A stretch of 46,033 nucleotides of DNA from a virus. Below the pieces are notes generated by a model that was not told where the DNA came from, made no database searches, and worked only from the letters and a program-made list of their open reading frames with translations. The stretch is from the IMG/VR virus record IMGVR_UViG_3300049733_000163, positions 1 through 46,033 of that record, one strand, 5' to 3'. Below, piece after piece: positions 20,980-30,100 of the stretch (its first letter is position 1; every line of letters starts with the position of its first letter). The position numbers and the translations under genes were made by a program.

Positions 20980-22410
20980 GTGCCGACGACTGGATCTGCC
21001 GGACCCGCAATCACGGCATTCAACAACGCGCTCAAGCGCCAGCAGACGCTCCCGATGATGTACGACCGGGTGAACCGTGTGCTGGACTTCCTTCGGCCCG
21101 CTGGCCTCATGTCCCCGACGCTGGATGTCTTCGGGCAGGGGCTCGATGTCCCGCTGATTCTCAGGGGACCCCGCTCCGCTGTCGGTAACAGGGCGGAGCG
21201 TGAGCCGATGCCCGACACGAACGTCCCCACCTTCGCCAAGGGCCAGTCCTTCACGAAGAGGACGTTCTTCTACTTCGACGTGACCGAGGAGCAGATGGCG
21301 GCCTCCGCCTCCCGCGAAGGGTCGTGGGAGCGGGCGCAGGCGATCTACGTCTTCGAGGGCGCGCAGGAGGTCGGGGACCGCATCCAGACCTACTCCTTCC
21401 TCGACGGCTCGGCGCGGCTTTGCCGTCTCACGACGAACGCGACCAACGTGGCGAACTCCGTCATCACGGTCGCGGACGCGGGCGGACCGGCGAACTCGCC
21501 TGCCGCCGCCGACGAGCAGGGCGCTTTCTACCTGAAGCCCGGCGATCTCGTTTCCGCCGCGGTGCCTGGGGTGACTCCCACGTTCCGCACGGGGGTCGCG
21601 CAGATCGTCAGCATCAACCGCGATGTCACGCCGAACACGGTGACGCTCGATGGGAACTTCTCCACCGTCGCGGCGCCGTGGGTGGCGAACGACTACCTCG
21701 TCTTCTCGGGGTTCAGCGGCGCCCCGGCTGGGGCCGCAACGAGAATCGCGCTCGCCGCAGCCAACGTCGGCCAATACACCGATTGCGGGGCGGGGACGCA
21801 GAGCGGAGGGAAGGCGCCCGAGGGCCTCTACCGCTGGTTCTCGGACGTGAACAACTACGAGTTTGCGACCACGCTCGGCAACCCCCTGACGGTCGCCACG
21901 GCCGACAACTGGGCCGGGTTCGTGTTGAACGACTCGGCGGCTCCCGCGCCCTTCGACGTTCAGAAGTTTCACCGCATGGTCTTGACGATCGTGCGGCGCT
22001 TCGGCGAGAAGCCCTCGCGCTTCGTCTCATCGCACGGGGTCTCCATCTCGATCGCCGAGTCGCTGTTCACCCCGGACAAGCGGTACAACGACACGAGCCG
22101 GGCCGACAAGCTCGGGATCGACTTCAAGAGCATGAACATCGACGGCGTCGATCTCATGTTCTCGCGGTCCTGCCCGCCGCAGACCGGCTTCATGTATTGC
22201 GGCCGGGAGGACTGTCTCGCCCCCAACCAGCAAGGCCCGCCGCATTGGGCGGGGATGGACGGCAACGTCCTTCACCTCGTCCCGCAGACCGGGACGCAGT
22301 ACGAGGGCATCCTGATCTTCCCGTGGAACCTGGTTTCCCGTGCGCGCACGGGCGGCTCCATCTGGCGTGGCATCCGCGAGACCGCGAAGGTCGCGGACAT
22401 CTCGATCTAA
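20980..22410 (+). CDS. Major capsid protein
   Basis: 476 residues. The GTG start follows a GAGATGA stretch. Position after scaffold and portal and before structural genes, length and content fit an HK97-fold coat protein with an inserted domain (about residues 145-260, rich in Ala/Gly/Val). The sequence includes TFFYFDVTEEQMAASASREG and, near the end, GILIFPWNLVSRARTGGSIW. A strong hairpin follows the stop. The call rests mainly on synteny and overall look. Confidence 0.8.
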   Translation: MPTTGSAGPAITAFNNALKRQQTLPMMYDRVNRVLDFLRPAGLMSPTLDVFGQGLDVPLILRGPRSAVGNRAEREPMPDTNVPTFAKGQSFTKRTFFYFDVTEEQMAASASREGSWERAQAIYVFEGAQEVGDRIQTYSFLDGSARLCRLTTNATNVANSVITVADAGGPANSPAAADEQGAFYLKPGDLVSAAVPGVTPTFRTGVAQIVSINRDVTPNTVTLDGNFSTVAAPWVANDYLVFSGFSGAPAGAATRIALAAANVGQYTDCGAGTQSGGKAPEGLYRWFSDVNNYEFATTLGNPLTVATADNWAGFVLNDSAAPAPFDVQKFHRMVLTIVRRFGEKPSRFVSSHGVSISIAESLFTPDKRYNDTSRADKLGIDFKSMNIDGVDLMFSRSCPPQTGFMYCGREDCLAPNQQGPPHWAGMDGNVLHLVPQTGTQYEGILIFPWNLVSRARTGGSIWRGIRETAKVADISI

Positions 22411-22424
22411 CCTGACGGGGCAAC

Positions 22425-22448
22425 GGGGGAGGGGATCGCCCCTCCCCC
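22425..22448 (+). terminator. Perfect 10-bp hairpin after the capsid gene
   Basis: GGGGGAGGGG-ATCG-CCCCTCCCCC, 14 bases after the capsid stop. It lacks a U-run, so it may be a partial terminator or an mRNA-stabilising end that lifts capsid expression over downstream genes. It cannot be decided from sequence. Confidence 0.6.
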
Positions 22449-22470
22449 ACAGCCCCGAAGCGAGAAAGAC

Positions 22471-23472
22471 ATGCCCATTCCGGAAAGAGGCGCAGGGGGG
22501 CTCCTTCGGATGCACCCCTACCGCTTCACCATCTTCCCCGCCACGAACTCGGCGTGGCTCATCAGCACGAACGATGGGACGCCCCGCACGATCCTCAACA
22601 GCGGGTTCGGGACCACGAACGGGGCCTCGACGCTCACGCAGGGGCGCCTTCTCCAGTTCCCGAGGACCCCGACGATCGCGCTCGTGTCTTCAGGCGGGGC
22701 CGGTACTCGCCGTCTCGTGGCGACCATCAGTTACCACGACATGTTCGACAACGTGTACGTGGAGACGTGGGACACCGGGAACGTGACGACGATCTCGACG
22801 GCCTACCACCTCCCGACGAACCATTGCTGCAATGGGCTGGTGGACTTCCTTCGCATCGAGACCGGGACGAGCCTCCAGGCTTCGGACCTGATCCAGCTCG
22901 GCCCGGGCGTCCCGGCTGCCTGGAACGCGACCCCGAACTTCGGTCTCCTCCAGCAGATCAAGCACGGCGTTCCCTGGACTCCGAGGCGGCCTCCGCGTCA
23001 GGAGCGATACACCGTCCCGATCACCTCCTCGACGAACGCGACCCCGATCGTTCTCACGGTCCCCTCGGGGCACGGCGTTTTCACGGGCGACCAGATCATC
23101 ATTCAGAACCATCTCGTCAACACGAACGCGAACGGCTCCTACATCGCGAAGGCCACCTCCGGCACCACGATCACTCTCGGCCAGCCGAAGTTCCCCTACG
23201 CTGACGTGGTGGGGAACGGCGTGGGTGGGGCGACGGGAGAGGTCGTCGTCGCTCGAGGTGGAATGCTCGACTTCGACAGCGGGGCGATCCTCGTCAACTT
23301 CGGATCTCACCTCGACGATCCGGCGGCGGGGTCGCTCGTCGGCGGGCTCGGATCGGGCTTTGCGATTCGGTGGGACGCTGCCGAGAACGCGGTTGTCTTC
23401 ATCGACCCCGCGAGCGCCCCGCTTCCTCAGACCCTCCAGTCGAACATCGTCGATCTCGCCTTCCGCGCCTAG
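22471..23472 (+). CDS. Structural protein with FCCH-like beta domain (decoration candidate)
   Basis: 333 residues in the head cluster. Residues about 182-250 (TSSTNATPIVLTVPSGHGVF, then TGDQIIIQNHLVNTNANGSY) form a small beta-module often seen in phage structural proteins (FCCH-like; pattern HGxxTGDxVxIxxxxxNxxxNGxY). A related copy lies in the protein at 24127. The rest is beta-rich. It may be a capsid decoration or head-fibre protein. Confidence 0.6.
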   Translation: MPIPERGAGGLLRMHPYRFTIFPATNSAWLISTNDGTPRTILNSGFGTTNGASTLTQGRLLQFPRTPTIALVSSGGAGTRRLVATISYHDMFDNVYVETWDTGNVTTISTAYHLPTNHCCNGLVDFLRIETGTSLQASDLIQLGPGVPAAWNATPNFGLLQQIKHGVPWTPRRPPRQERYTVPITSSTNATPIVLTVPSGHGVFTGDQIIIQNHLVNTNANGSYIAKATSGTTITLGQPKFPYADVVGNGVGGATGEVVVARGGMLDFDSGAILVNFGSHLDDPAAGSLVGGLGSGFAIRWDAAENAVVFIDPASAPLPQTLQSNIVDLAFRA

Positions 23473-23475
23473 CCG

Positions 23476-24111
23476 ATGGCTCTCAGCTTCCTCCACTTCA
23501 ACTACGGCCGCACGACTGCCTCGGGCGTTCACCCCGACTGGCGTCGCGACACCGATACCGTCACGCATCTCACCACCTGGAAGGCGATGGGGCGCGACTT
23601 CGAGGGATGGAGAGAGGGCGGAGCCTTTGGCGTGGGAGATCGCGCGAAGGCTATCCGCCGCATCGTCGGGGTCCCGGTCGCAGCCGCCACGACGTATCTG
23701 ATCGTCTTCCTCGAGGCGGGGGCCTACTTCCTCAAGTGGTACGGCCCCAACCGCCTCCGGGGACGCCTCCAGCAGTTCAGGCCGCAGTACGAGACGAGCC
23801 TTACTCGCACGAACCCCCAAGCCTACGATGTGGAGGGTTCCTACTTCGCGAACGGAGTCAACACGAAGTTCTCCGGCGATGAGGTGGCGGGGAACCTCTG
23901 CGATCCGAACGAAGCCACGGGCTTCACCCTGGGCGACGTTTCCGGTGGAGCTCCGGGTCCGCTCACTCCGACGGAGGTGACCCCGAACACGCTCGCGCAC
24001 TTCGCGATGGACACGAACGAGATCCGGCGCGTTTGGGTTCCGAAGCTGATGAAGATTGGCTTCGCGACGGTCACGGCGCAAGGCGACTTGGGGATCGAGA
24101 CGGCCGGCTAG
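23476..24111 (+). CDS. Hypothetical structural protein, 211 aa
   Basis: Starts MALSFLHFNYGRTTASGVHP. One hydrophobic stretch (IVGVPVAAATTYLIVFLEAG) is probably buried rather than membrane-spanning. It lies between two proteins that share an FCCH-like domain. The ribosome site is weak, so translation may be coupled to the upstream gene (stop 3 bases before). Confidence 0.6.
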   Translation: MALSFLHFNYGRTTASGVHPDWRRDTDTVTHLTTWKAMGRDFEGWREGGAFGVGDRAKAIRRIVGVPVAAATTYLIVFLEAGAYFLKWYGPNRLRGRLQQFRPQYETSLTRTNPQAYDVEGSYFANGVNTKFSGDEVAGNLCDPNEATGFTLGDVSGGAPGPLTPTEVTPNTLAHFAMDTNEIRRVWVPKLMKIGFATVTAQGDLGIETAG

Positions 24112-24126
24112 CTCGGGCATCGCTCC

Positions 24127-25560
24127 GTGCCCATCATCGCCCGAAATCTCCACGAGATCCTTCGGCAGGGTCTCGGGGACGAGACGTTCGTCGGGCCTCA
24201 CAACTATATGCCGATGCCGCTCATGCCCGATCAGGCGAACACGACGGGCTGGACGATGGCGGCTCCGCGCGTAAGGCTTGGCGCGGGCGGGCTGGGGACG
24301 AGTCCGGGAGGGGACTACCTGATCCGCGGCCTTCCCGACATGCCAGGGGGCGCCGGGGCTGGGGCGCCCGGGCACGACTCTATGGCGATCAAGGTCGGGG
24401 CGATCTCGCTCCCGGCGACCTACTTCTTCCGTGGCGCTCCGAAGGCAGATTCCGCGGTGAGCCCGGAGAGCTTCATCACGGGGGCGCGCAGGCTCGCCTT
24501 CCATGTCGCAGGCGACATCGGCGCAAACCCCACTCTCGTCTTCGATGTCTACGGACGCACCCCTCGAGGCGTGGACATCATCGAGACGGTGACTCTCCAG
24601 GGCCTCACCAACGAGAAACAGCCCGGCTGGACGGCTTGGGGCTACGACAACGCCCTGTTCCCGAACATCCCTGCCGGGAACAACCACGGCAACGACCTCG
24701 CGGCGAGGCCCATCGCGAGCGCCTTCTACAACCCCAACGGCGGCACCGAGATCTACGTCGAGATCGCGGGCGCTACGAACGCGACCCCCATCGTCATCGA
24801 CACGACACCGACCGCGCATGGGCTCGCGACGGATGACGTGGTGACGATCGGCGGAGTCCTCGGGAACACGGCAGCGAACGGGGTCTGGGCGGTCACCGTC
24901 AGCGACGGGACGCACTTCTCGTTGAAGACGATCGGGCCGGGCATCCCCGTCCCAGGCAACGGCGTCTACGCCGCGAGCGCGCACGACTGGCTCGTGAAGG
25001 GTCCTCTTCCCAACAACTTCTGCCTCGGAAGGGGCGGCGGCGGCATCAACAACGCGAACTGGGCTCGCCTTCCGGTGACGCAGGCGTTCCAGACGAAGAA
25101 CGCCTGGAGCCGCCTCTACAAGATGGTGATTCGGGAACGGTCGGGAACGAACTCCGACACCATCCTCATCCCCAACTACTGCACGATCGACTTCGGACTT
25201 CGCACGCGCATCGACTCGATCAATGACATTGAGGAGGGGAGCGTCCTGTGCTTCCCCTACTGGACGCCCTTCGCGAATCTCGCACTCCCGACCATCCAGC
25301 AGATCGCCTCCATGCTGATCTACCCGCTCTTCAACCCGGTCCACAAGCGGATGCTGAGGTTCGAGCAGGAGTTCAACATCGTGTCCTTCGCGGGAAGCGA
25401 TGGAACCGTCTCGCACCCGCGGGCCATGAAGAATCCTCACGTCGTTTCCGGCTCCAGTTCGGAGTTCGATTTGGTCGGCGAGATGCCCCCCGGCTTCTTC
25501 GATTGGGTGTGGGTGACCTCGCTCTGCGTGGCGCCGGGGAAGGTTCTCTTCCCGAGGTAG
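24127..25560 (+). CDS. Structural protein with FCCH-like beta domain, 477 aa
   Basis: GTG start (MPIIARNLHEILRQGLGDET); the site before it is weak. Residues about 213-285 (ATNATPIVIDTTPTAHGLAT, then DDVVTIGGVLGNTAANGVWA) repeat the module of the protein at 22471. The remainder is Gly- and aromatic-rich with no signature I know. Likely a head or vertex protein. Confidence 0.6.
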   Translation: MPIIARNLHEILRQGLGDETFVGPHNYMPMPLMPDQANTTGWTMAAPRVRLGAGGLGTSPGGDYLIRGLPDMPGGAGAGAPGHDSMAIKVGAISLPATYFFRGAPKADSAVSPESFITGARRLAFHVAGDIGANPTLVFDVYGRTPRGVDIIETVTLQGLTNEKQPGWTAWGYDNALFPNIPAGNNHGNDLAARPIASAFYNPNGGTEIYVEIAGATNATPIVIDTTPTAHGLATDDVVTIGGVLGNTAANGVWAVTVSDGTHFSLKTIGPGIPVPGNGVYAASAHDWLVKGPLPNNFCLGRGGGGINNANWARLPVTQAFQTKNAWSRLYKMVIRERSGTNSDTILIPNYCTIDFGLRTRIDSINDIEEGSVLCFPYWTPFANLALPTIQQIASMLIYPLFNPVHKRMLRFEQEFNIVSFAGSDGTVSHPRAMKNPHVVSGSSSEFDLVGEMPPGFFDWVWVTSLCVAPGKVLFPR

Positions 25561-25562
25561 AC

Positions 25563-25892
25563 ATGGACGGACCTGTCAAACTCGTCCAGGGCGCTCCCAC
25601 GAGGGAGAACCTGGAGTTCATCCGCAACTGGAAGGAGTCCGGCAACTTCCACAGGGCGCTCGTGAAGGGCAAGCGTCACGAGCTGGAGGAGGAGAAGCGC
25701 AGGGACGAGAGGGAGATCGACGACATGACCTACTACTTCAAGGGGGAGAAGCCCTACTGCCTCTACAACCGCACGATCGCTGGCGGCGGGAGGAACGTGA
25801 AGCGCCCGCCCCTTCGCATCAAGCGCACGGAAGACGGCAAGGCGGTGTGGGCCGAGGTCTCCCCTGGACGCTGGAGGCTCGTTACCGAGTGA
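25563..25892 (+). CDS. Hypothetical protein, 109 aa
   Basis: ATG at 25563 after GAGGTAGAC, a start region also found at 17141. MDGPVKLVQGAPTRENLEFI leads to a highly charged helix (RHELEEEKRRDEREIDDMTY) and a basic C-terminal beta part. It overlaps the adaptor gene as GTGA. A small head-completion protein is plausible. Confidence 0.6.
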   Translation: MDGPVKLVQGAPTRENLEFIRNWKESGNFHRALVKGKRHELEEEKRRDEREIDDMTYYFKGEKPYCLYNRTIAGGGRNVKRPPLRIKRTEDGKAVWAEVSPGRWRLVTE

Positions 25893-26773
25893 ACGCGGCC
25901 GACCTGCTGCGCGATTGCCAGATTCGCTCGCGCGACTTCGAGAGCCGCGCATTCCAGCCGATCGACTGGATGCGGCTCTTGAACGACGCCAACGACTACG
26001 CGGCGACCATCGCCAGGTCGGGGGACTCGACCTACCTCCTTCGCACCTTCACGGTGGCGGGGACGATCCCCACCACGCTTCCCTTCCTCCCCGACGACAT
26101 CGCGGCGATCCTCGACGTGCGGTTCGTGAAGGGGACGGGGGCCTTCGTTCATGCTCGCCCCGTGCGGCCCGTGGAGGACGTTTCGGACGCTCGCTCCGAC
26201 CAGCCTCGCTATCGCATCGTCGGGCGCCAACTCTCGCTCAAGGGGGGATGGGTCAACGCGGGCGACGTTACGCGCACCGAGATCGAGTATCAGCGAAGCG
26301 CGCAGCCTCTCTTCCGCGCCCGCTTCGCGGTGGGTGGAGCGGGTCCCACCAGCACGACCCCGACGATCGAGAAGATCCCCGACACCGCCTCCACGCTGAA
26401 CGAGAACGTCGTCGTCAGGACGGACGCTCTCGCAGGGGTCTCGGTCGAGGTGACGAGCGGGACAGGAATCGGGCAGCGCAGGAACGTCATCTCCCAGGCG
26501 GGGGCGGTCCTCACGCTGGATTCGGGGTTCACGGGGACGGCGAACGGGGACACGCTCGCCGTCGTCCCTCCGTGGCCCGAGGACACGCACTCCTTCATCG
26601 CGGTCAAGGCTCTCTACTCGGCCTTCTCCGCCGAGAACAACCCTCGAGGCGCGCAGGCCGTGAAGCCGGAGTTGGATCAGGCGGAGGATCGGTTCAGGCG
26701 AGCGATCGACAAGCGGGTGGATGGGCTTCGCTTCGAAATCCTTGACACACGAGGAGATGAAACTTTTTGGTAG
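25889..26773 (+). CDS. Head-tail adaptor / tail tubular A-like protein
   Basis: 294 residues, GTG start overlapping the previous stop. The N-terminus (DLLRDCQIRSRDFESRAFQP, then IDWMRLLNDANDYAA) and ending (EAEDRFRRAIDK-like helix) resemble podovirus adaptor proteins (gp4/gp11 type), interrupted by a beta insertion at about 145-235. It lies between head genes and the nozzle gene, as expected. Confidence 0.65.
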   Translation: MNAADLLRDCQIRSRDFESRAFQPIDWMRLLNDANDYAATIARSGDSTYLLRTFTVAGTIPTTLPFLPDDIAAILDVRFVKGTGAFVHARPVRPVEDVSDARSDQPRYRIVGRQLSLKGGWVNAGDVTRTEIEYQRSAQPLFRARFAVGGAGPTSTTPTIEKIPDTASTLNENVVVRTDALAGVSVEVTSGTGIGQRRNVISQAGAVLTLDSGFTGTANGDTLAVVPPWPEDTHSFIAVKALYSAFSAENNPRGAQAVKPELDQAEDRFRRAIDKRVDGLRFEILDTRGDETFW

Positions 26774-26777
26774 GCAC

Positions 26778-26879
26778 ATGGCGGGGCGCACGACGATCTC
26801 GGCTTTCGCGGACCCCCTCGAACAGCCTTCGGGGGGCGAGCGGGGCATGGTGGGTGCGCCCCTTTTTCGATTGAGGTGA
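26778..26879 (+). CDS. Possible 33-residue ORF overlapping a terminator
   Basis: MAGRTTISAFADPLEQPSGG and a short tail, running from 4 bases after the adaptor stop to just before the next gene. The end of the frame supplies TTGAGGTGA, the ribosome site of the next gene. A terminator-like hairpin lies inside, so the ORF is doubtful. Confidence 0.3.
   Translation: MAGRTTISAFADPLEQPSGGERGMVGAPLFRLR
26842..26867 (+). terminator. Probable intrinsic terminator
   Basis: GGGGC (26842-26846), an 11-base loop, GCCCC (26858-26862) and TTTTT. A longer alternative stem uses GGGGCG at 26833. It would separate head genes from the tail/ejection genes, though it is short and may allow readthrough, as no obvious new promoter follows. 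Confidence 0.6.
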
Positions 26880-26883
26880 ATGG

Positions 26884-27111
26884 ATGCCGCTCGCTTCCGG
26901 TTCCTCCAAGGCGACGATCTCCTCCAATGTCCGCGAGTTGGTCCGCAGCGCGAGGCGCAAGGGGAAGATCGGGAACGTCCCCGTGAAGTCGGCTTCCAAG
27001 GCACGCGAGGTCGCTTCGGCCATCGCCTACAAGAAGGCCCGCGAGTCCCGCGCGAAGGGGATGGCATCCCACTACAGGGCCAAGGGTGCCGTGAGGCGGG
27101 CCAAGGGGTGA
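26884..27111 (+). CDS. Small basic protein, 75 aa
   Basis: MPLASGSSKATISSNVRELV followed by Lys/Arg/Ala-rich helices. The opening (MPLxxGSSxxTISxNIxELV) is common in small proteins of tailed phages, usually next to structural genes. ATG preceded by GAGGTGA. It may bind DNA; role unknown. Confidence 0.65.
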   Translation: MPLASGSSKATISSNVRELVRSARRKGKIGNVPVKSASKAREVASAIAYKKARESRAKGMASHYRAKGAVRRAKG

Positions 27112-27112
27112 G

Positions 27113-30100
27113 ATGCCGCATCCGGCGGAAGCCTTCGCCCTTCGTCCCCACGGGGGACTCCACGATCGCGTCGCCCCGACCGAGATCAGCCCCTTCGAGC
27201 TCGCGGGTACGCAACACACCGTCGTCGCCAAGGGTTCGGGCGACACGGCGAAGGGCTACAAGGTTCTCACCCGGACGGCGGCGCCTCGGCTCGCGCTTCG
27301 ATTCGGGAAGGAGTACGACGGGGTTTCCCGCCTCGGTCCCTACCTCCTCGTCCCGACCCTCTCGAAACTCATCAGCGCGGCGCTTCCCCGCAACTGGACG
27401 ATCGAGTTCGGCTACCGCCCCGAGATGGAGAACCTCGTGCTGGGGTCGGGGGGAACGACGGTTCTCGCGGGTCTGGCGAAGTGGGGGCCTCGCACGACCG
27501 GCAACGGGACGATCCACGTCCTCGGGACGATCAACGGGGATGTCACCGTCCGCGTGCCGGGGGTCTCCAGCGTCACGAGCAGCGGGGGCGAGCCCCATCA
27601 GAAGCGGTGGGTCTCCATCGTCTCGGACGACACGGCGAACCTGGTCCGCGTCTACATGGACGGGTCGCAGATTGGGACGATCGCGGGGGACATCCTTCCG
27701 CCGAGCGACGCCTTCATCCTCGGGATCTGCCCGACGACGGAGGGGGGGAACACCGTCGATCATGCCTTCAACTTCGCCATCGAGGAGTTCCGCGCGTTCA
27801 ACACGAACGTCGGGGCGACCGAGATTGCGAAGTGGGCGGGGAGGAAACTCCACGCCGACGTTCAGGAAGGGACGGACAACAACCAGCACGTCAACGCCGC
27901 GAACCTCGTTTCCCTGATCCGCATGGACGAGGCGGGGGAGCGGTTCTGCCGGGACGCCAAGCGCCCGCACCTCCCCGCCGTCTTCGGTCCTACGGGGGGC
28001 GTCGTGGTGGACTCCTCTTCCCCCGAGGGCGAATCGGGCGAGACGGGGGTCGCGCTCGCTTGCGATGGCCTGTGGTCCTTCCTCCAGGCCGACCTCACCT
28101 CGCGCGAGTTCGCTACCGAGTGGCAGGCGAACTGGAACGTGGGGGGTCCAGCGGCGACCGACACGGATGTCGGCTTCGAGGTCGGGTTCACGCTGCTTGA
28201 GACGAGACTCGGGATTCTGATGGAAGGGATCAAGGCGAACTTCGGATCGCCGCCTGCTGGCGGGTCGCTCCGGGTAAGAATCGAACTTGTCGCTGGCCCC
28301 GTCCTGCGGGTCTCCATCGTGAACGGGGCCACTACCATCACGGCGACGGGCGCCACCACGGTCACGACCGGGGAGCGCCACGTCGTAGGCTTGAGGAAGA
28401 TCCGCGCTGGGACCCTCGCGGTTTTCCTGGATGGAGCATCGGATGGCTCAGTCGCGAACACTACGGGAGGCGTTGCGGGCGTCGCTCCTGACTACCTTCG
28501 GGTGGGGGCCGGCTTCGCGACTAACACGAAGGACGCTGACGTTGCTTCGCCGCTCCCTGTCCTCGTCGATACCGTCCGCATCTACACCCGCGCCCCGACA
28601 ACCGCGCAACTCGCGCAGTACGGCCGGGCGTGGAAGGAAGAAGAGTGGGAGGAGCCGGGGCGTCCTCGCGTGGCTTCGTTCGTTAACGGCTCGGCTACGG
28701 TCACGGCGCAGACGAACTGGCAAAACCTCCTAGCGGCGGGGCAGGGACTCCTCGTTCGGCTGGAGCAGACCTTCACGAAGTCGGGGGAGCAGACGAGGAG
28801 CGAGACTCCCGTCGGGCTCGGCGTCACCTCGGTCGTTGCCGCCGCGACCGCCACGCTTGCTACCGCGTGGACCGGGAGAACCGGGACGAGCCTTCGGTGG
28901 GCGGTTCCTCACCTTCTCGGCTACGCACGGCCGCAGACGCTTGATCTCGACTTCGGCTCCGCTCCGCCCTCTACGACGACCTCCTCCCTCACGGAAGTCA
29001 CGGGCTGGGAGAAGACGGCGCTTCCCGTGCGCTGGTTCGTCGGGACGGCCCCCGGCGCTCGCGTGTTCGCCTCCCCCGATGCGGCGCAGCCGAAGTGGGC
29101 GATCGGCTTCGTTCGGGAGGACCGCGACAACCCCGGGACGGGGATGCGCTTCTTCCGCTCCCCCTCGACGGAACGGTCGGCGTGGCTCGCCTTCGGGGGC
29201 TTCGGGGCCGCCGAGTTCGACGATCGACGACGCCTCGTGGACGGTATCCGCTACATGCACTTCCGTCACCCCCAGGACGGAGTGATTGTCACGGGCGTCG
29301 TCAACTCGACCACCTTCTCCATCGAGGCCCACGTCATCCTCGACCTGATCGACGGGCTACGCCCTCTCCTCACTATCGCTGGCGCCCGCTTTGGGATCCT
29401 GAACGGCCGGATGGACATGGCCGATGGGGTGACGGCCATCGCCGGGTCGAAGACCCTTCCTCGAGGGAGGAGGATCCACCTCAAGTGGGGAGGGGACTGG
29501 ACCGGCACGATCCGCATGTGGCAGGACGGCCAGGAAGTCGGGAACGACGGCGGGGCGATGGTCTTCCCCGGCGCTCACTCGACGTTCCGCATCGGCCGGC
29601 GCTCGACCACGGGCCGGGGGACGGAGACCTTCGGCGGCCTGATCGAGAAGGTGAAGCTCACGACCTCCGCCCCGAGCGCGGGGGATTTCGTTCCCCCGAC
29701 CACGCTTACGAACAGCGGGGCATCCCGGTTCGTGGACTGCGGTCTCGGAGAAGAGTTCGCCCTCGCGGAGACTGTTGCGGACCCCGACACGCTGGCCGAG
29801 GTGACGAGCCCCCCGCTCCTCGAGGTCTCCCCGCGCATCGGTCCCTCGAAGCGAACCCCTCGGCCCTCGGAAGCGACGATCTTCGACACCGCCGTCTACA
29901 CGACGAGCGTGGGGCCTCCCGAGAGGTGGAACGGAACCACGGCCGGACGAGCGGGGATCTTTCCCCCGCTCAACAAGCCCGCACTCTCGCTTTCCCGCTC
30001 GCCGTGGTTCGACACGGAGATCCCTGACAACACTCTCTTCAACACGGTTGGCACCGGAGCATCGACCGGAGGCTCGCTTCGCTTCTACGGGATCAACTGG

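Noticed and set aside
22690-25440. Very long open frame on the minus strand (over 900 codons)
   Set aside because: It runs antisense to three well-supported structural genes. Its Arg/Asp/Val/Gly-rich sequence is what a GC-rich coding strand gives in reverse; no motifs or ribosome site.
25763-28381. Long minus-strand frame spanning several rightward genes
   Set aside because: It crosses gene borders, a terminator-like hairpin and ribosome sites of the plus-strand genes, and its sequence is low-complexity.
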